Notes under the pieces: generated by a model
The model's input: only the letters and a program-made list of their open reading frames with translations
Database searches by the model: none
Told to the model about the DNA's origin: nothing
Source of the DNA: Mesostigma viride
Taxonomy: Eukaryota; Streptophyta; Mesostigmatophyceae; Mesostigmatales; Mesostigmataceae
Assembly (NCBI GenBank): GCA_009746045.1
Contig: RPFO01000175.1
Span: forward strand, 877,001-941,000
DNA length: 64,000 nt
Direction of reading: 5' to 3'
Program-made: the position numbers and the translations under genes
In this document: positions 1-10,688 of the stretch, one piece after another
Numbering within the stretch: position 1 is the stretch's first letter
Layout: the number at the start of each line of letters is the position of its first letter

Positions 1-3000
1 GCATGTGGATGTGATCCCGTCTGGGTAAAAACTGATCCAATCACCCGGCTGTAGGGCCTTGCGTGGGGCCATCATCACAGCATGCCATGTAGCTGGGATG
101 GCCTGGATGAGGGTGTTCCAAGCGTGTAGCGATGGCATGTTTTGCACCCAAGCATTAACTTCAGTGTATGCCCGTAACCGATATCTGTCCCCCTGCCACG
201 CGTAGAGATCGAGCACTCTCAGAACAGGGGGTGATGCGCACAGGAAGCCAGCATAAGGGTTGTGCCCATGTAACGTGCCCAAGGGCTTGCGCGCATTGTC
301 CACGATCAAATCATTGAAATAAAGAATCTGTCGTGCAACCTCCTCACGAGTGGTGGGAAAAACGAGGCGCCCAGGTTTGAGCTTGTGATAACCTAACCAT
401 AGGCGCGACCAGTACCAGGGGAGCCCCTTGTATGATATCAGTGTGCAGCCAAGTACTCCAGCGTCAAGGTGCCATGATGTGCCATTAGCATGGGTGTAAC
501 TAGCGGAGAGAGACTCTTTTGCCAACAGGCAGCCAGGGTGCGTGTTCACTTCCATGTACACGCTGATCACTTGTTTAGCATACATCGACCACAAGCGCCA
601 TTGTATGTTGTGTAGCCCTAGACCACCGTGCAACCATGACATAAAGGACATATCCCGGCTGATCCAACCATGTACCGTGTGAGATATCAAACCTTTCTGT
701 TTCCAAACAAAGTTGCTGCCGATGCGTTGGATAAGCTGTATGGTATGATCGTTGGGAGGGTGTGCCAGACAGTAGTATAAAACCTTGGAGAACAAGAGTT
801 GGTTGACGATTAGTGCTTTTCCTCGTAAGCTCATCCGCTGGACGCCACCCCACCGCCCTGCCGTGAGGAGCACTCCTGCAAGTTTGCCCACGTGGTTGGT
901 TTCGTCATATAAAAACGCACGATGTTCAGCCAAACGTCCCTCTGGCGTGCAGCCAATGGGGCAATTGTGCAAAAGATGGTGTTCACCTGGTTTGACCCAT
1001 GTCATGGCCAGGTGAGAGGGGTTTATCCGAGATGGGTTGGGTTTGCCGATGTGCAGTCCCGTGGACTTTTGCACATTACAACGTTGTTGTGAGGCCACAG
1101 AGTACGTGTTGATATTTTCCAAGACAGCATTCACTTCCTGTAGAGAGATGCAAACATTGGTGGTGTCATCCACATAGGCTATCTGTACAATACCTTTGGC
1201 ACTGCCTGCAAGCGGGAAGCCCTGCAGACGAGGGTCGTGCTGGTGGAGCCAAAACAATCCTGCGTGTGCCAGTAGGAACAAGATGGGGGACATACAATCT
1301 CCTTGGGGGAGGGATCTTGAGCTGTGGCCAAGTGCAGATTTGTGACCGTTGATAAGGATGTACCAGGTTAGCGATTTGATCATTCCCATGATGACCGTTA
1401 GGATGCGTGGGCCAAACCCTAAGCCGATCAATATGTGTCGGAGGTATGCCCAGCACATGCGGTCAAACGCTTTTTCAAAGTCCCAGAAGAGGATAAAGCC
1501 GGCAATGTCGTCGCGCCATGCCTTCTCTACTATGTCCATTATGAGGGTGATGCTATCGTTGATATGGAGGTTAGCACGGAAGCCTACTTGCTCCGGGCCT
1601 ATAAGGCAGTCGAGAACAGAGTAGAGCCTTTGCTGAATTATCTTGCTAATGATTTTGTACGCAACCGTAAGGAGCCGTATTGGCCGGTAATTTTTCCACT
1701 GTGTTTTGTCACCCTTTTTGAACAATAAAATGAGGGCTGTTTCGGCCCATTGACCCGTAATTTGTCCATGTTGCCAGATTTCTAGTATGCATTGATAGAA
1801 ATCTACGTGTAAAAGGGACCAAAAAGTTTTCCAAAACTCGATGGGAAGCCCATCCACCCCTGGGGCACTACCGGTCCGGATGTTTTGCATGGCATTAGTA
1901 GCCTCCTCCATGGAGGGGGTTTGGTCTAGTTGGTGTTGTTGCGCAAGTGTGAGGCGGCGTGGGATAGCTTGTAAAATTTTTGCTATGGCCGCGTCGGCTT
2001 CGGGGTTGGGTTCATTTTGGAACAGCGAGGTGTAGAAACGATGTCCACTTTCTAGGATGGGGGTTGTGGCCGTGTGTGTGCCTTGTTCATCCTGGATTTC
2101 TGAAATGATTGAGTTGGATTTTAGTGGTGGAATAAGTGCGAAAAAATCTTTTGTCATGCGTTCGCCTACCTGATGCCACCACAGATTTTCAGAGTCTAAA
2201 GCTAGGGCGTGTCTTTCAAAACGGAGTTTGTCGAGTTCAGTTTGTGAACTTTGAAGTCGAGCTTGTTCGTAGTGGTTTAGGTGGGGTTTCAGCTGTAGCT
2301 TGTTGACTATGCGTTGGTGAATTCGGTATGCGCGTCCTTTCTCGCGACGTACGTTTAGGGAGTAGGTATGTGAATATTCTAGCATTTTGGCTAGGCCTTC
2401 CTGCATCCACGTGCAGCAGTCAGTGTAGCTATCCTTGTGAGTTCGCCAATTGCTCCAACGTTGCATGATCTCAAAATAAAACTGATCGTCTTGTAGAAGG
2501 ATTTTATTGATGCGAGGGATGCCTGGGCCCCGTGGGGCCTGGGTGTGGTGGGCTAGCGTGACAATGCATGGGTAATGGTCTGAGAAGGCTGTGGAGCGTT
2601 CTACGCTGGCGTGGCAGACTAAATCGGCCCATTTGGGCGTGATATATATTTTATCCAAACGACGGGTTGTGCGAACGCCCAGACGAGTGGCCAGCCAAGT
2701 GTGCTCCTGATCCCGTGACCGAATGACATCCTGCAAATTCAGGTCTAGAATGTGTTGGTAAAAGGAGGCTGTACGGTGGGCAGGGTGTTCGTTTAGATCA
2801 ATGTTAAAATCCCCCATAAGTACTATTTCTTGGCCGTTGGAGATGAGATCAGAAACCATTGCAAATATATGCTGGTAGAAAAGGTTTTGTTCAGCCGGCA
2901 TATCTAGGGTCGGCGCATAGATGGTAATGAGGTAGCCCTGGCTTCCCGCCCATGTTATAGATTGTCGTGTCCATCTGCCCTGCCATCTAGCCGGGGCTGT

Positions 3001-3351
3001 GTCTGCTTGTAATGTCCATGGCAGGTATGTCATGGTTGGGTTAGGTGGTTTGCGGTATTGTATGAGTGCCGTTCCCCCTTGGGTACCCCGAGCCCATCCC
3101 CATTGGCATAGTGTTCTAGGTGCAAGTGCTCGGACCGCCCGGAGGGCGGTACGTTCTGCATCTATCTGAATTTTGTGTTCTTGCAGTCCAAGCCAAATCT
3201 CGTGAGAGGGACCAACATATTGATGTAGGAGGCTATCCAATTCTACTGTAAGTTCCCGGATGCGAGTCATGGTGCGGCCCTGTCCCACTGTGCGGACTCC
3301 GTATGTGTTAAGCCCCCTGACATTCCACGAGACTAGCGTTAGTTGGCTCAT
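1..3351 (-). CDS. LINE ORF2: AP-type endonuclease plus reverse transcriptase, open to the window edge
   Basis: The ATG at 3351-3349 opens a frame of 1117 codons with no stop before base 1, so the C-terminus lies outside the window. The protein would nick target DNA and copy the element RNA by target-primed reverse transcription. It starts with an AP endonuclease domain (about residues 1-250): TLVSWNVRG, a QEHK catalytic-Glu motif, MGDFNIDL, RRLDKIYI and SDHYP. The reverse transcriptase spans about residues 480-760: APGVDGLP, NYRPIRLL, VGFRANLH, FWDFEKAFDRM (first catalytic Asp), SLPQGDCMSP and AYVDDTT (catalytic Asp pair near residue 727). The start is supported by the same MSQLTLV beginning in the frameshifted plus-strand copy at 5371, which suggests a full length near 1468 codons. 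It is the only uninterrupted LINE polymerase frame in the window. Confidence 0.9.
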   Translation of the reverse strand, partial: MSQLTLVSWNVRGLNTYGVRTVGQGRTMTRIRELTVELDSLLHQYVGPSHEIWLGLQEHKIQIDAERTALRAVRALAPRTLCQWGWARGTQGGTALIQYRKPPNPTMTYLPWTLQADTAPARWQGRWTRQSITWAGSQGYLITIYAPTLDMPAEQNLFYQHIFAMVSDLISNGQEIVLMGDFNIDLNEHPAHRTASFYQHILDLNLQDVIRSRDQEHTWLATRLGVRTTRRLDKIYITPKWADLVCHASVERSTAFSDHYPCIVTLAHHTQAPRGPGIPRINKILLQDDQFYFEIMQRWSNWRTHKDSYTDCCTWMQEGLAKMLEYSHTYSLNVRREKGRAYRIHQRIVNKLQLKPHLNHYEQARLQSSQTELDKLRFERHALALDSENLWWHQVGERMTKDFFALIPPLKSNSIISEIQDEQGTHTATTPILESGHRFYTSLFQNEPNPEADAAIAKILQAIPRRLTLAQQHQLDQTPSMEEATNAMQNIRTGSAPGVDGLPIEFWKTFWSLLHVDFYQCILEIWQHGQITGQWAETALILLFKKGDKTQWKNYRPIRLLTVAYKIISKIIQQRLYSVLDCLIGPEQVGFRANLHINDSITLIMDIVEKAWRDDIAGFILFWDFEKAFDRMCWAYLRHILIGLGFGPRILTVIMGMIKSLTWYILINGHKSALGHSSRSLPQGDCMSPILFLLAHAGLFWLHQHDPRLQGFPLAGSAKGIVQIAYVDDTTNVCISLQEVNAVLENINTYSVASQQRCNVQKSTGLHIGKPNPSRINPSHLAMTWVKPGEHHLLHNCPIGCTPEGRLAEHRAFLYDETNHVGKLAGVLLTAGRWGGVQRMSLRGKALIVNQLLFSKVLYYCLAHPPNDHTIQLIQRIGSNFVWKQKGLISHTVHGWISRDMSFMSWLHGGLGLHNIQWRLWSMYAKQVISVYMEVNTHPGCLLAKESLSASYTHANGTSWHLDAGVLGCTLISYKGLPWYWSRLWLGYHKLKPGRLVFPTTREEVARQILYFNDLIVDNARKPLGTLHGHNPYAGFLCASPPVLRVLDLYAWQGDRYRLRAYTEVNAWVQNMPSLHAWNTLIQAIPATWHAVMMAPRKALQPGDWISFYPDGITSTC

Positions 3352-3389
3352 AGGATGATGTCGTGGGAAGGCAGAGGTCTTATCTGGTT

Positions 3390-4254
3390 TCAGGGGTCGC
3401 GGTCGCGGCGCTTGCCGGTAGCCGGTGTCGCCGACGCTTCCATGTCGGAGAGGCCCAGATCGGACGGGAGGTTGGGGTGCGGGGTGGTGACGGCCAGCGC
3501 ATCGGAGTTGTCCTGTGTCGGTTCTGCGTCGGCCTCTGCCGGGGAGGCACCGGCGGCCGCTGGAGGAGGGGTGCGCCGGGGGACCTCGATGAATTTGCCT
3601 GGGTGGATGCCTGATACCTCAAAAGCTTGCTCCCTCGCCACCTTATTCCAACCATGGCTGGGCTCCATATGATTTTTCCGCTGACCTTGTCTGCTGTGGT
3701 AGCGGGTGTGTATGTAGCCATGGAGTTGTAGCACCGGCCCTGCGTTGGTGGTGAGGAGGGGACGGAAACAAGGAGAGAAAACGTGTTAGTAAGTCATCGC
3801 GGCTGGCTACCTTTGCATCTAGGGGGAGCTGAGATGTTAAAGCCACATTACATCCTTGTCCATGTAATGTCGGCTGGTGTTGTAAAAGGTGTCTGGGCGA
3901 TTTCCAATCACCGTGTGTGGCACGGACTATTCCATAGTCCCAGCGCCTGTTAAAGGGTTTTCCTTTTTGTAGGAGACTAGGCCCCGGGGTAACTACTGGC
4001 CCATCCAAAGGGGCTGGCCCGTGCCAGCGCCACATTGCCAATGGGTGTTCGTATCCTGGCCTAGCCTCGCTATGAAACAGCCATGGGAGGGAGGCCGTCA
4101 CTGAAAACAGTGTGGCTACAGGGCCGGGTTTGCACCTTGCAAGCCGGGCGCCTGTTGGCCGCACCGTTTCAGTGACGGCTTTGTTCCAGGCAAAAAAGAG
4201 TTCGTTAGACGCACCTTTTTGCGACGAATCAGCTGGTATCCTTCCGGTCGCCAA
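3390..4254 (-). pseudogene. LINE ORF1-like region upstream of ORF2, probably frameshifted
   Basis: Upstream of the minus-strand ORF2 there is one 203-codon frame (4254-3643) and an overlapping 114-codon frame (3734-3390). Together they may be one ORF1 split by a frameshift near 3700. The first part is basic and rich in Pro, Trp and His; the second is Pro/Ala-rich and ends in a basic stretch. I see no zinc knuckle or coiled coil, so assignment to ORF1 rests on position alone: same strand, ending about 40 bases before the ORF2 start. ORF1 proteins normally bind element RNA. The element appears to end near 4297, where plus-oriented 109-bp units begin, so its own 5' end may be truncated. Confidence 0.4.
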
Positions 4255-4297
4255 TGGTCAACTCTGGCTCCTGCTAGCCCTCACGCCGCCATCAATG

Positions 4298-4515
4298 CAA
4301 GATGAATTGCCGAGACCGACCTGTTAGCAAGGAAATTCAAGTCCTTTTCGTATGTTCAGACTGGACGGGCAGTCTCGGGGCTTCGATGAGTGAATTCCAG
4401 TGAATGCAAGATGAATTGCCGAGACCGACCTGTTAGCAAGGAAATTCAAGTCCTTTTCGTATGTTCAGACTGGACGGGCAGTCTCGGGGCTTCGATGAGT
4501 GAATTCCAGTGAATG
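4298..4515 (+). repeat. Two tandem 109-bp units ending in GAATTCCAGTGAATG
   Basis: Two near-identical units (4298-4406, 4407-4515) each begin CAAGATGAATTGCC and end GTGAATTCCAGTGAATG. Inside, GCCGAGAC near the start is complementary to GTCTCGG(G) near the end, so the transcript could fold into a stem. The same unit recurs at 5015-5123 and 10068-10343. Its terminal motif is the one that ends each neighbouring LINE fragment. I do not recognise it as a known small RNA. Confidence 0.85.
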
Positions 4516-5328
4516 AAAAAGTGCCGTTGTGAGGCGGTTTATCTTCCTCTGGAACTCAGCAATGCGTCGCGCTTGGCTCTTGGCGCAAGAACAATACAAG
4601 GTGTGGGACCCCGGGCCCAACAATGACAGGCCCAGCCCCTTGGAGCTCTTCCATGCTCTCCTGGGACGCAACATGGTGTTTACTTGCATTCCTCACGGTG
4701 ACCTTACGCGCGTCACTTGGCTCCCCTGGTCACACAATGCTCCTTTCTAAACCTTTCACCTATCACACTACCCTCAGAGGGTAACCAGCTGGTCGATACG
4801 TGGTACCTCTTCACCTAATGATATTCCTATTGGTTAATAAAAATACCCATTTACCCGGAAAAAATTCCAGTGAATGAAAAAATCACCTGTCACCGCCACA
4901 CGTGTGTGTGCCCACCTTCATTAGGATTCGCTGATACTCATTTCCCCTCTCACCTCTTTGGTCCATAATTGGCTAATAAAATATACCCATTTCCCCGAAA
5001 AATTCCAGTGAATGCAAGATGAATTGCCGAGACCGACCTGTTAGCAAGGAAATTCAAGTCCTTTTCGTATGTTCAGACTGGACGGGCAGTCTCGGGGCTT
5101 CGATGAGTGAATTCCAGTGAATGCATGTGGTGTTTACTTGCATTCCTCACGGTGACCTTACGCGCGTCACTTGGCTCCCCTGGTCACACAATGCTCCTTT
5201 CTAAACCTTTCACCTATCACACTACCCTCAGAGGGTAACCAGCTGGTCGATACGTGGTACCTCTTCACCTAATGATATTCCTATTGGTTAATAAAAATAC
5301 CCATTTACCCGGAAAATTCCAGTGAATG
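4516..5328 (+). mobile_element. Chain of 5'-truncated LINE 3' ends with one 109-bp unit
   Basis: Three LINE tails follow each other: 4516-4877, 4878-5014 and 5124-5328, with a 109-bp unit at 5015-5123. The first keeps the last ~75 codons of ORF2 (WLLAQEQYKVWDPGP is visible) and its stop near 4750. The others keep only the end or the 3' UTR. Tails end TAATAAAAATACCCATTTACCCGG or a TAATAAAATATACCC variant, then A-rich bases and the common AATTCCAGTGAATG. Two 3' UTR subtypes alternate, so at least two subfamilies use the same junction. The simplest reading is repeated target-primed insertion at one motif that each target-site duplication regenerates. Confidence 0.85.
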
Positions 5329-5370
5329 CATGCTCCTGCCCTTGTCCCCCCTCTTCCCTATATCATAGCC

Positions 5371-8300
5371 ATGAGCCAGCTCACACTAGTAACGTGGAAT
5401 GTCAGGGGGCTGAACACATACGGAACAAACACAGCAGGGCAGGGACAACGTATACCCCGCACCCGAGAGTTAGCGAATGCGTTGCACAACTTGCTCGAGC
5501 GTTACGTGGGCCCCTCGCACGAAATTTGGATAGGACTGCAGGAACATAAAATCCAAGAAGCTGCCACACGCACAGCCCTTAGAGCTGCTAGAGCACTTGC
5601 ACCTAGGACAGTTCACCGTTGGGCATGGGCACGCGGTACACAAGGGGGCACTGCCCTCATTCAATACCGTAAACCTCCCAACCCCACGCTGACATGCCAG
5701 GACTGGGCTATAGTTACCGACACAGCGGAGGCTAGATGGCAGGGCCGTTGGACGCGGCAGTCTATTACATGGGCAGGAAATAAGGGATACATTATTAGTG
5801 TATATGCCCCAACCGAGCCAACGGATCAAGCCTCATTCTACCCTTCCCTTTTCAAAATGGCCGCTGACCTTATCTCACAGGGTTTCGAAATTGTGCTGAT
5901 GGGCGATTTCAATATAGACCTGGATGAACACCCCCCTATACGCACAGCGGCCTTCAGCAAACAGATCATGGACCTGAACTTACAGGATGTCATCCGCTCA
6001 CGAGACCACGGGCCCACTTGGCTGGCCACACGTTTAAATGTACGCACTACTCGTCGTCTTGATAAAATCTACATCACACCCGCATGGGCGGACCTAGTTT
6101 GCTACGCATCGGTCGACCGTTCTGTTAATTTTTCGGATCACTACCCACTCATCGTTACCCTTGCCCATCACACCAACTCCGCCCGGGGCCCCGGCATTCC
6201 CCGCTTAAACAAACAACTACTCGCGGACGATAAGTACTACTTTGAGATCATGACACGCTGGCAGTCGTGGAGAGCCAGCAAGGGTAGCTACACCGACTGC
6301 TGCAGCTGGATGCAGGAGGGCCTAGCTAACATTCTAGAATTTTCCCAACTGTATTCACAAAATATCCGCCGCCAGAAAGGACAGGACTATCGGTACTACC
6401 AACGCATAGTGAATAAACTCCAAGCGAAGCCTACCCTGTATCAATCGGAACTAACAAAACTTCAAAGAGCTCAGACCGAACTCGACAAACTACGTTTCGA
6501 GCGTCACACATTAGCACTAGACTCAGAAAATCTGTGGTGGCACCAGGTAGGAGAAAGAATGACCAAAGAGTTCTTTGCTCTGATTCCTACCCCTAAAGCT
6601 CACTCCTCTATCACGGAAATCCAAGACGAACACGGCAGCCACCGAGACATCACCTCCATACTACAGAGTGGTCACCGCTACTACTCAGCTCTCTTTCTAA
6701 ACGAACCCCATCCTGATTCATCTGCCGCCATGCAAAAAATCCTACATGCCATTCCCCGTCGCCTTACACCAGCTCAACAGCAGGAACTCGATCAAATCCC
6801 CTCCATGGAAGAGGCCACCACAGCTATGGAACACATCAAAACCGGTAGCGCCCCCGGGGTCGACGGTCTGCCTATTGAATTCTGGAAAACGTTCTGGTCC
6901 CTTCTACACATAGATTTTTACGAATGTATTCTTGAAATTTGGCGGCACGGTAAGGTGAGCGGCAGATGGGCTGAATCTGCGCTTATCTTACTGTACAAAA
7001 AAGGAGACAAGACTCTATGGAAAAACTACCGCCCAATCCGTCTCCTTACGGTAGCGTACAAAATCATCAGTAAAATAATCCAACGACGCTTATACACCGT
7101 CCTAGACTTCCTCATTGGTCCGGAGCAAGTGGGCTTTAGGGCCAATCTCCACATCAACGACAGCATTACCCTCATCATGGACATTGTGGAAAAAGCCTGG
7201 CGCGACGATATAGAGGGTTTCATATTGTTCTGGGATTTTGAAAAAGCCTTTGACCGTATGTGCTGGGAATACCTAGAACACATTCTAACCGCACTAGGAT
7301 TTGGCCCACAACTCATGACCGTCATTATGGGTATGATCAAATCCCTGGCTTGGTATTTACTAATAGACGGACACAAGTCAGCGACCGGCGCTAGCTCACG
7401 ATCGCTACCACAAGGAGATTGCATGTCCCCTATTCTATTTCTCCTGGCCCACGCAGGACTCTACTGGCTACACCAGAACGATCCTCGCATTCGGGGCTTC
7501 CCGACAGGTAACGGTAAAGGTATATTCCAAACGGCTTATGTGGATGACACAACAAATGTTTGTATCTCTCTGCCTGAAGTGCATGCTGTCATGGATAATA
7601 TCACTACCTATTCTGTTGCCACACAACAACGATGCAATGTGCTCAAGTCCACGGGACTGCATATCGGCAAAACCAACACCCTACGCTACGCCCTCCCCAA
7701 CCTGGCTGTGACCTGGGTCAAGCCGGGGGATCACCACCTTTTGCACAATTGTCCCATCGGCTGCACACCCGAGGGACGCTTGGCTGAACAACGTTCTTTC
7801 ATGTATGATGAAACCAACCACGTGGGCAAGCTTGCAGGTGTCTCCTTACCGCAGGGCGCTGGGGGGCCGTCCACCGCATGAGCCTACGAGGGCGAACCCT
7901 GATCGTCAACCAACTGTTGTTCTCTAAGGTCTTGTATTATTGCCAAGCACACCCACCCAATGATGCCACCACACAGCTCATCCAACGCCTTGGCAGCAAT
8001 TTTGTCTGGAAACAGAAAGGCTTAATCTCCCACACGGTCCACGGATGGATCAACAGAGAGATGTCCTTCATGTCATGGGTGCACGGGGGCCTCGGGCTCC
8101 ACAACATACAATGGCGTCTGTGGTCGCTGTATGCTAAACAAGTGATATCCGTTTTTATGGGAGTTAACACACACCCTGGCTGCATGCTTGCACGTGAAAC
8201 GCTAGCCTCTCTTTCCACCCATGCTAGTGGCACCTCGTGGCAACTGGGGGCGGGCATACTGGGCAGCACCCTTATTTCGTACAAAGGACTCCCATGGTAC

Positions 8301-9774
8301 TGGCAGCGCATATGGACAGGTTACAATAAGCTCAAGCCGGGTCGCCTAGTCTTTCCTACTACTAGGAGGAGGTGGCACGGCAGCCACTCTTTTTTAATGA
8401 CTTAATCACAGACGCTACTAACAAGCCCCTCGGCACTCTCCACGGACACAACCCGTATGATGGCTTCTGCGCGCGTCACCGCCGATTGTCAGGGTGCTGG
8501 ACCTCTACCTGGGGCACGGCGCTGCGTATCGACGGCTCAGCTACGACGAGGTCAGCACTTGGGTCTCCCACATGCCCTCCCTGCAAGCGTGGCAAACTCT
8601 TATAAGTGCGATACCAGCTGCGTGGCATGCATTGATGACTGCCCCACGCAAGCCAATTATAACCGGCGACTGGGTTAGCTTCTACGCCGACGGAGTCACG
8701 CCTGCGTGCAAGGGTTTAGTCGTGACGGTTCTGCCACATGAGGGGCTCCAACTACAACTGCTGGACGCTATTTCTGGCCACAATGGGTGTCTGTATCAAC
8801 TATCCACCTTATATGCGTACACGCCAGCTTCCCAGTGTCACCGCATACGCGTAGTCCCATGGTCTGTGCCAAGATCTTGCATGATCCAGCCGGACCCATT
8901 ATCCCCGGTTGAGAGCATTACATGGCTACACGTGGGCAACACACGGCTCGATCTACTACATCTGGACCCGGTTGAATTTGGATGGGTCTTAACCAAGGGG
9001 GACATCAGAACCAGCAAATGTATCTTTGAGTACACCGCAGATTGGGGTTATGATATCTTGTTGCATACGTACCATCAGCCCCATCCGGGCCGAGCCCGCT
9101 GGGGAATACATTGGCCGGGCTACACTTGGGTTAAGATGATTACCCTGGCGGTAGACCACCCTCTCGTGGACCGCAGGGCCACTGATGTACAACACCTTTT
9201 GATGCATAGGGCGATAGGGGTCTGTGCTACGCTCCACGAGCGTTTTGGTCATGATGCATCATGCCTGTGCACGCACCCTAGTGAAACCATTGAGCACAGG
9301 TTTCTTTATTGTAATCTCCCTGGGGTTTGGACGTGGCTCATTAACATCTGGGCCGCATGGACGGCATCGCCACCCACTCTCCCAATCAGCGTGCGTACCA
9401 TCATTTTCGGTATTGCTGGCACACCAGGGACCGAGCTTTCAGTTTCCCAAGCAGAATGGATATGGCTACGCACTACTATGCTATACGCGATATGGACCAT
9501 ACGCAACGAGACCGTCTTTAAGGTCCGCGAGGAGTATACCCGCGGCGGCGTAGTCCGGCGCTTTATATACCTATGGAATGCGGCTATGCGCCGCTACTGG
9601 CTGTTAGCTCAGGAACAACACAGGGTGTGGGACCCAGGGCCCAATAACGACAAGCCCAGCCCGCTCCAGCTTTTTCATGATCTACTGGGCCGTAATCAGG
9701 TATTCACCAGTATGCCTCATGGCGACATTACTCAGGTCCAATGGCTTCCCTGGTCTAATAACGCGCCCTATTAG
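5371..9774 (+). pseudogene. LINE ORF2 copy (endonuclease, RT, Cys/His C-terminus) with about three frameshifts
   Basis: This near-complete ORF2 matches the minus-strand ORF at 3351-1. Endonuclease motifs start at MSQLTLVTWNVRG. RT motifs run from APGVDGLP (about residue 490) through FWDFEKAFDRM (620), SLPQGDCMSP (678) and YVDDTT (723). Near the C-terminus CLCTHPSETIEHRFLYC resembles the zinc-binding zf-RVT motif of L1-like elements. The frame is lost near 7850, shifts again near 8370 and returns near 8470, giving three open pieces (to 7881, 7878-8405, 8494-9774). The copy begins at 5329, 42 bases before the ORF2 start, directly after the AATTCCAGTGAATG junction, so it has no ORF1. Its 3' UTR ends at 9908 with TAATAAAATATACCC and a variant junction AATTCCTGTGAATG. 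Confidence 0.9.
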
Positions 9775-9908
9775 CCTTTCACCTGTCACCGCCACACGTG
9801 TGTGTGCCCACCTTCATTAGGATTCGCTGATACTCATTTCCCCTCTCACCTCTTTGGTCCATAATTGGCTAATAAAATATACCCATTTCCCCGAAATTCC
9901 TGTGAATG

Positions 9909-10067
9909 CTGCTTTCTAAACCAGTGAGTGCTCCTTTCTAAACCTTTCACCTATCACACTACCCTCAGAGGGTAACCAGCTGGTCGATACGTGGTACCTC
10001 TTCACCTAATGATATTCCTATTGGTTAATAAAAATACCCATTTACCCGGAAAAAATTCCAGTGAATG
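9909..10067 (+). mobile_element. Truncated LINE 3' tail(s)
   Basis: A 22-bp scrap (CTGCTTTCTAAA plus a CCAGTGAGTG variant junction) is followed by a LINE tail from 9931. That tail matches the 3' UTR subtype at 4750-4877 and ends in AAAAAATTCCAGTGAATG. It continues the chain on the far side of the large LINE copy. Confidence 0.8.
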
Positions 10068-10343
10068 CAAGATGAATTGCCGAGACCGACCTGTTAGCAA
10101 GGAAATTCAAGTCCTTTTCGTATGTTCAGACTGGACGGGCAGTCTCGGGGCTTCGATGAGTGAATTCCAGTGAATGCAAGATGAATTGCCGAGACCGACC
10201 TGTTAGCAAGGAAATTCAAGTCCTTTTCGTATGTTCAGACTGGACGGGCAGTCTCGGGGCTTCGATGAATGAATTCCAGTGAATGCAAGATGAATTGCCG
10301 AGACCGACCTGTTAGCAAGGAAATTCAAGTCCTTTTCGTATGT
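10068..10343 (+). repeat. Three 109-bp units, the last truncated
   Basis: Units start at 10068, 10177 and 10286 and match those at 4298-4515. The third breaks off after TTTTCGTATGT at about 10343 and the sequence becomes unique. One unit has GATGAATGAATTCC in place of GATGAGTGAATTCC, so the array has begun to diverge. Confidence 0.85.
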
Positions 10344-10397
10344 GCGCGAAACATGAGGGGTGGGAAAACGGAATAAGCACAGAAAACGGAATCAGCG

Positions 10398-10688
10398 ATG
10401 GCGGAGAAGACGGCGATGGCACTTTTCAAATCGCATGTCATGGACGTGCACGAGCCGGAATGGTTGGTGGGGACCCCGGTATGCAAGATATTTTCAGGCC
10501 CAAACTCAGGGGAGAAGCGGTATCATGCCCATGTGACGGCGTTTAATAAGGAGCACAACATGGTCCATGTGCTCTACACAGACGGGGACGATGAAATAGT
10601 AGGGTTAGATGAGGTGCGAGCTGCGCTTTGCGCATGCCCAGGTGTAGAGTTACCCAATCTGCCACCCGACTCGACTGCGCGAGGTTAG
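10398..10688 (+). CDS. Small Tudor-like domain protein, possibly a captured host fragment
   Basis: This 96-codon ORF begins MAEKTAMALF and its centre (about residues 22-80) reads GTPVCKIFSG...YHAHVTAFN...VHVLYTDGDDEIVGLDEVR. That pattern, a Gly-x-x-Val start, an aromatic-rich strand and a DGD-acidic turn followed by LDEVR, resembles the short Tudor-like module in green-lineage chromatin proteins, where it is thought to bind modified histone tails. Here it stands alone, without PHD or bromodomain partners, between the end of a LINE array and a satellite. It may be an exon of a longer gene, a gene scrap carried by an element, or a tiny gene. Family assignment is by pattern only. Confidence 0.5.
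   Translation: MAEKTAMALFKSHVMDVHEPEWLVGTPVCKIFSGPNSGEKRYHAHVTAFNKEHNMVHVLYTDGDDEIVGLDEVRAALCACPGVELPNLPPDSTARG

Noticed and set aside
3343-3672. Plus-strand 109-codon Ala/Gly/Ser-rich frame
   Set aside because: It lies antisense to the LINE ORF1/ORF2 junction and shows no domain.
4298-4515. 109-bp unit as a hammerhead ribozyme or spliceosomal RNA
   Set aside because: CGATGAG lacks the full CUGANGA...GAAA core, and no U1-U6 signature is visible.
7026-7424. Minus-strand 132-codon frame
   Set aside because: It is antisense to the RT core of the plus-strand LINE copy.
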